From assembly GCA_020430865.1 (NCBI GenBank), contig JAGQIY010001491.1, forward strand, positions 1 through 8,392: a stretch of 8,392 bases of DNA, given 5' to 3'. The notes below the pieces were generated by a model. The model saw only the letters and a list, made by a program, of their open reading frames with translations, was not told the DNA's origin and did not search any database. This DNA comes from Myxococcales bacterium (GTDB lineage: Bacteria > Myxococcota > Polyangia > Polyangiales > Polyangiaceae). Shown here piece after piece: positions 6,539-8,392 of the stretch (positions within the stretch are counted from its first letter, which is position 1; each line of letters starts with the position of its first letter). Made by a program: the position numbers and the translations under genes.

Positions 6539-6577
6539 CACAAAGCAAGACGCGGCAGCCCGTTGGGCCGCCGCGTC
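6539..6577 (-). terminator. Intrinsic terminator of the pentapeptide lipoprotein gene
   Basis: Bases 6549-6561 pair with 6565-6577 to give a 13 bp stem with a 3 nt loop. In the minus-strand RNA every position pairs, one as G-U; in the plus-strand RNA the same position is an A-C mismatch, so the hairpin is built for minus-strand transcripts. The 3' arm is followed by uugcuuugug, moderately U-rich. It begins 21 bp after the lipoprotein stop codon and separates that gene from the diguanylate cyclase operon. Confidence 0.8.
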
Positions 6578-6597
6578 GGTTCCACCGTCGTCGAGCG

Positions 6598-7179
6598 CTA
6601 CTCGCCCTTCTTTTCCATGTGGTCCTTGCAGCCAGTCTTGCCAGCGGTGCCGTCGGGGCAAGTGACGCCGTCCCACTTGGCGTCTTCGTCGTCGACGTCT
6701 TCCATGTCGGCGTCCTTCAAGTTGGTCCCCTTCAGGGTCGCGCCGGTGATGTCCGTCTCCATCATGCTGGCGCCCTCGAAGTTCGCGTCGGTCAGGTTGG
6801 CCTTCGAGAGGTCGGCGTCATCCAGCTTCGCGCCCTTGAAGTTGGCCTTCGTCAGGTTCGCGCCTGCGAGGTTCACCGACTCCATGTCTGCGCCCTCGAA
6901 GTCCGCACCGGTGAGGTCCTTACCAGCCCACTCCGCGTCGCCGATCTTGGCCTTGGGGCACTTGGCACCGGGCTCGGGTTTGCATCCACCAGCGGCGCCG
7001 GTGTTGTCCATCGGCGCGGCCGCGCTGGGGGCGGCGCTGGCGGTGGCTGCGGCGCTCGTGGTCGCTGCGGCGGTCGCGCTCGGCTTCGCTTCGGGGGTCG
7101 GTTCTGCCTTCTTCTCGTCGCATCCGAGAACGAGCAGGCCAAGGGGTAGGGCCCACAAGAGAGCCTTGAAACTGCGCAT
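6598..7179 (-). CDS. Pentapeptide-repeat lipoprotein (193 aa)
   Basis: Exported, lipid-anchored protein of unknown function with a right-handed beta-helix. Residues 1-19 are a signal peptide (RSFK, then a Leu-rich core) ending in VLG-C20, a lipobox; Asp follows at +2. Residues 21-61 are an Ala/Thr/Pro/Ser linker. Residues 82-171 are 18 consecutive pentapeptides of the A(D/N)LxX type, for example ADFEG, ANLTK, ADLSK, ANLTD, equal to about 4.5 helix turns. Two cysteines precede the helix (66, 74) and two follow it (174, 184), the latter inside a VTCPDGT...GC cap, so two disulfides outside the cytoplasm are plausible. The surface is acidic. The ATG at 7179 is firm: GAAGGAG lies 7 nt upstream. 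The frame stays open to 7227, but the extra 16 residues would spoil the signal peptide. It is monocistronic, with a terminator downstream and nhaA divergent upstream. Confidence 0.9.
   Translation of the reverse strand: MRSFKALLWALPLGLLVLGCDEKKAEPTPEAKPSATAAATTSAAATASAAPSAAAPMDNTGAAGGCKPEPGAKCPKAKIGDAEWAGKDLTGADFEGADMESVNLAGANLTKANFKGAKLDDADLSKANLTDANFEGASMMETDITGATLKGTNLKDADMEDVDDEDAKWDGVTCPDGTAGKTGCKDHMEKKGE
6667..6936 (-). repeat. 15 bp periodic repeat encoding 18 pentapeptides
   Basis: The segment encodes residues 82-171 of the lipoprotein and has a 15 bp period from the central Leu/Phe/Met and preceding Asp/Asn codons. Units such as gcgcccttgaagttggcc and gcgccctcgaagttcgcg recur with small changes, suggesting growth by in-frame duplication followed by drift. 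Confidence 0.75.
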
Positions 7180-7186
7180 GAAGTGA

Positions 7187-7193
7187 CTCCTTC
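7187..7193 (-). promoter_or_regulatory. Strong ribosome binding site of the lipoprotein gene
   Basis: GAAGGAG on the minus strand, 7 nt before the ATG at 7179. It is the best Shine-Dalgarno match in the window and fixes the start of the lipoprotein. Confidence 0.85.
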
Positions 7194-7395
7194 GTTGTGT
7201 CGCGTTTGGGTCGGCGAACCCTTCCACACCCGCGGCAGCGGAATCAAGTTCGCGGCAAGGTGCCCAGGCGACAGCCGGTTTCGTCCGTGATTCCAGCGAG
7301 ATACAGCAGCGTCGAGGCTTCGTGGCCGCTCACCGAGATCCGACCTGTATCTCAAGCGGCTCAAGCACTCACGCCAACTCCCGTTCCTGCGATGC
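7194..7395. other. Divergent intergenic region between lipoprotein gene and nhaA
   Basis: It must hold both promoters. I see no convincing -35/-10 pair for either gene, no RNA gene and no strong hairpin. A TTGATT on the minus strand near 7245-7250 has no good -10 partner. The plus-strand frame used by nhaA is open back to a stop at 7288-7290 but has no ATG, GTG or TTG before 7396, so that stretch is probably untranslated. Confidence 0.5.
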
Positions 7396-8392
7396 ATGAT
7401 CCTCAGCGATTTTCCTCTCAGCCTTCCTCCCAAGGGCAGCCCCCAGAACTCAGCACCCCCGTCCGCGCCTCCGGAGTCCTGGGCGCTCGCCCGCCGGGTC
7501 GCGAAACAGGTGATCCGCCCCCTCGATCGCTTCATGCACATCGAGGCGGCCAGCGGCGTGGTCCTGCTGATCGCCGCCGCGGCGGCGCTGGTGTGGGCCA
7601 ACTCGCCCTGGGGCGAGACCTACGAGCACTTCTGGCACACGAAGATCTCGCTCGGCGTCGGGAGTCTGCAGACCGCTCAGCCGCTGCACTTCTGGATCAA
7701 CGATGGCCTGATGGTCATCTTCTTCTTTCTCGCCGGACTAGAAATCCGCAGAGAAATTCACCAGGGCGAGCTCAGCGAGCTCCGGCGAGCGGCGTTGCCC
7801 GCCATTGCAGCCATCGGCGGCATGATCATGCCGGCGGTCATCTACGCCGTCGTGGCTCGGGGTTCCGCGGCGACCCACGGCTGGGGCGTGCCGATGGCGA
7901 CCGACATAGCCTTCGCCGTGGGCGTGCTCGCGCTGCTCGGCAAGCGTGTCCCCGCGGCGTTGCGCGTGCTGCTCCTGGCGCTGGCGATCATCGATGACAT
8001 CGGCGCGATCGTCGTGATCGCCGTGTTCTTCTCCTCGGACTTCTCACTGCTCGGCCTCGGCATCGCGGGCGTCGGGATCCTGATGTTGCTCGGCATGCAG
8101 CGCCTCGGCATTCGCAACGCGCTGGCCTACGCGGTGCCGGTGCTCGTGATGTGGGCTGGCATGCTCAAGGCGGGCGTTCACCCAACCATCGCTGGAGTGC
8201 TCGCGGGGCTGCTCACGCCGGTCACCTCCTGGTACGGCCAGAAGGGCTTCATGCACGTGCTCAAGCGCACGGTGCGGCAGATCCGTGAGAACTCGAAGGA
8301 CGGCGAGCACGCTGACGAGCACGGACTGATTCAACCCTTGAGCGAGCTCGAGGCTGCGCGCCGTGAGGCGGTGAGTCCGGTGGTGCGCCTGG
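7396..8392 (+). CDS. nhaA: Na+/H+ antiporter NhaA, 3' end beyond the window
   Basis: Inner-membrane antiporter that expels Na+ (or Li+) in exchange for H+, for pH and salt homeostasis. The first 332 residues are present and the frame is still open at the window edge. An N-terminal extension of about 40 Pro/Ser-rich residues precedes the family start [12 protein letters not shown] (47-58). Then come hydrophobic helices, [40 protein letters not shown] with Asp170 (E. coli D133), and [18 protein letters not shown] with Asp200-Asp201 (E. coli D163-D164, the ion-binding pair). [18 protein letters not shown] follows, then a charged loop of about 50 residues that is longer than in E. coli NhaA. The window ends before the last helices and the E. 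coli K300 equivalent. The ATG at 7396 is the only start codon between the upstream stop (7288) and the conserved block, apart from the weak GTG at 7510 and the ATG at 7534; it lacks a clear Shine-Dalgarno sequence. Confidence 0.96.
   Translation, partial: MILSDFPLSLPPKGSPQNSAPPSAPPESWALARRVAKQVIRPLDRFMHIEAASGVVLLIAAAAALVWANSPWGETYEHFWHTKISLGVGSLQTAQPLHFWINDGLMVIFFFLAGLEIRREIHQGELSELRRAALPAIAAIGGMIMPAVIYAVVARGSAATHGWGVPMATDIAFAVGVLALLGKRVPAALRVLLLALAIIDDIGAIVVIAVFFSSDFSLLGLGIAGVGILMLLGMQRLGIRNALAYAVPVLVMWAGMLKAGVHPTIAGVLAGLLTPVTSWYGQKGFMHVLKRTVRQIRENSKDGEHADEHGLIQPLSELEAARREAVSPVVRL

Noticed and set aside
6873..7601. 242-codon minus-strand frame across the lipoprotein and nhaA starts
   Set aside because: Different frame from the lipoprotein, which has a strong ribosome binding site and lipobox; this frame is a composition artefact.
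7197..7997. 266-codon plus-strand frame over the start of nhaA
   Set aside because: It is out of frame with the clearly recognisable NhaA sequence and its translation is Arg/Pro/Gly-rich shadow sequence.
1..8392. Mobile element, CRISPR array, toxin-antitoxin or defence system
   Set aside because: No transposase, integrase, terminal inverted repeats, spaced palindromic repeats or paired small toxin/antitoxin frames were seen on either strand.

Overview
This 8.4 kb, GC-rich, densely packed window looks like chromosomal DNA from a deltaproteobacterium of the myxobacterial type (Myxococcota, perhaps Polyangiales-like). That is inference from base composition, the mix of c-di-GMP and HDOD signalling genes, an Ala/Thr/Pro-linker pentapeptide lipoprotein and a hypothetical gene whose style I associate with that group. 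It is not a proven assignment. I see no phage, transposon, integrase, CRISPR array, tRNA or rRNA.

Layout from left to right: (1) a minus-strand hypothetical gene (45-728) whose N-terminus is built on an 8-residue (24 bp) repeat; (2) a 96 bp gap holding a perfect 9 bp inverted repeat; (3) valS, valyl-tRNA synthetase, minus strand (825-3629), complete, with an altered KMSKS motif; (4) a 91 bp divergent promoter region in which both flanking genes may be leaderless; (5) a plus-strand glutathione S-transferase-like gene (3721-4464); (6) after a 27 bp convergent gap, a two-gene minus-strand signalling operon: a receiver-GGDEF diguanylate cyclase (5385-6500) followed 35 bp later by an HDOD protein (4492-5349); (7) a strong hairpin terminator (6539-6577) that separates this operon from an upstream minus-strand pentapeptide-repeat lipoprotein (6598-7179); (8) a 216 bp divergent intergenic region; (9) a plus-strand nhaA Na+/H+ antiporter (7396 to the window edge), truncated by the window and not by mutation.

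How the genes may work together: valS and nhaA are housekeeping or ion-homeostasis genes, and the GST-like gene is probably a stand-alone thiol or detoxification enzyme. The diguanylate cyclase and HDOD genes are the clearest functional unit: a catalytically intact GGDEF domain with an inhibitory I-site, behind a receiver that has lost most phosphorylation residues, co-transcribed with an HDOD adaptor. I found no convincing undescribed multi-gene system. The points most worth a second look are that signalling pair, the cysteine-flanked pentapeptide lipoprotein, the unassigned repeat-headed gene at the left edge, and the possible paired leaderless promoters between valS and the GST gene.
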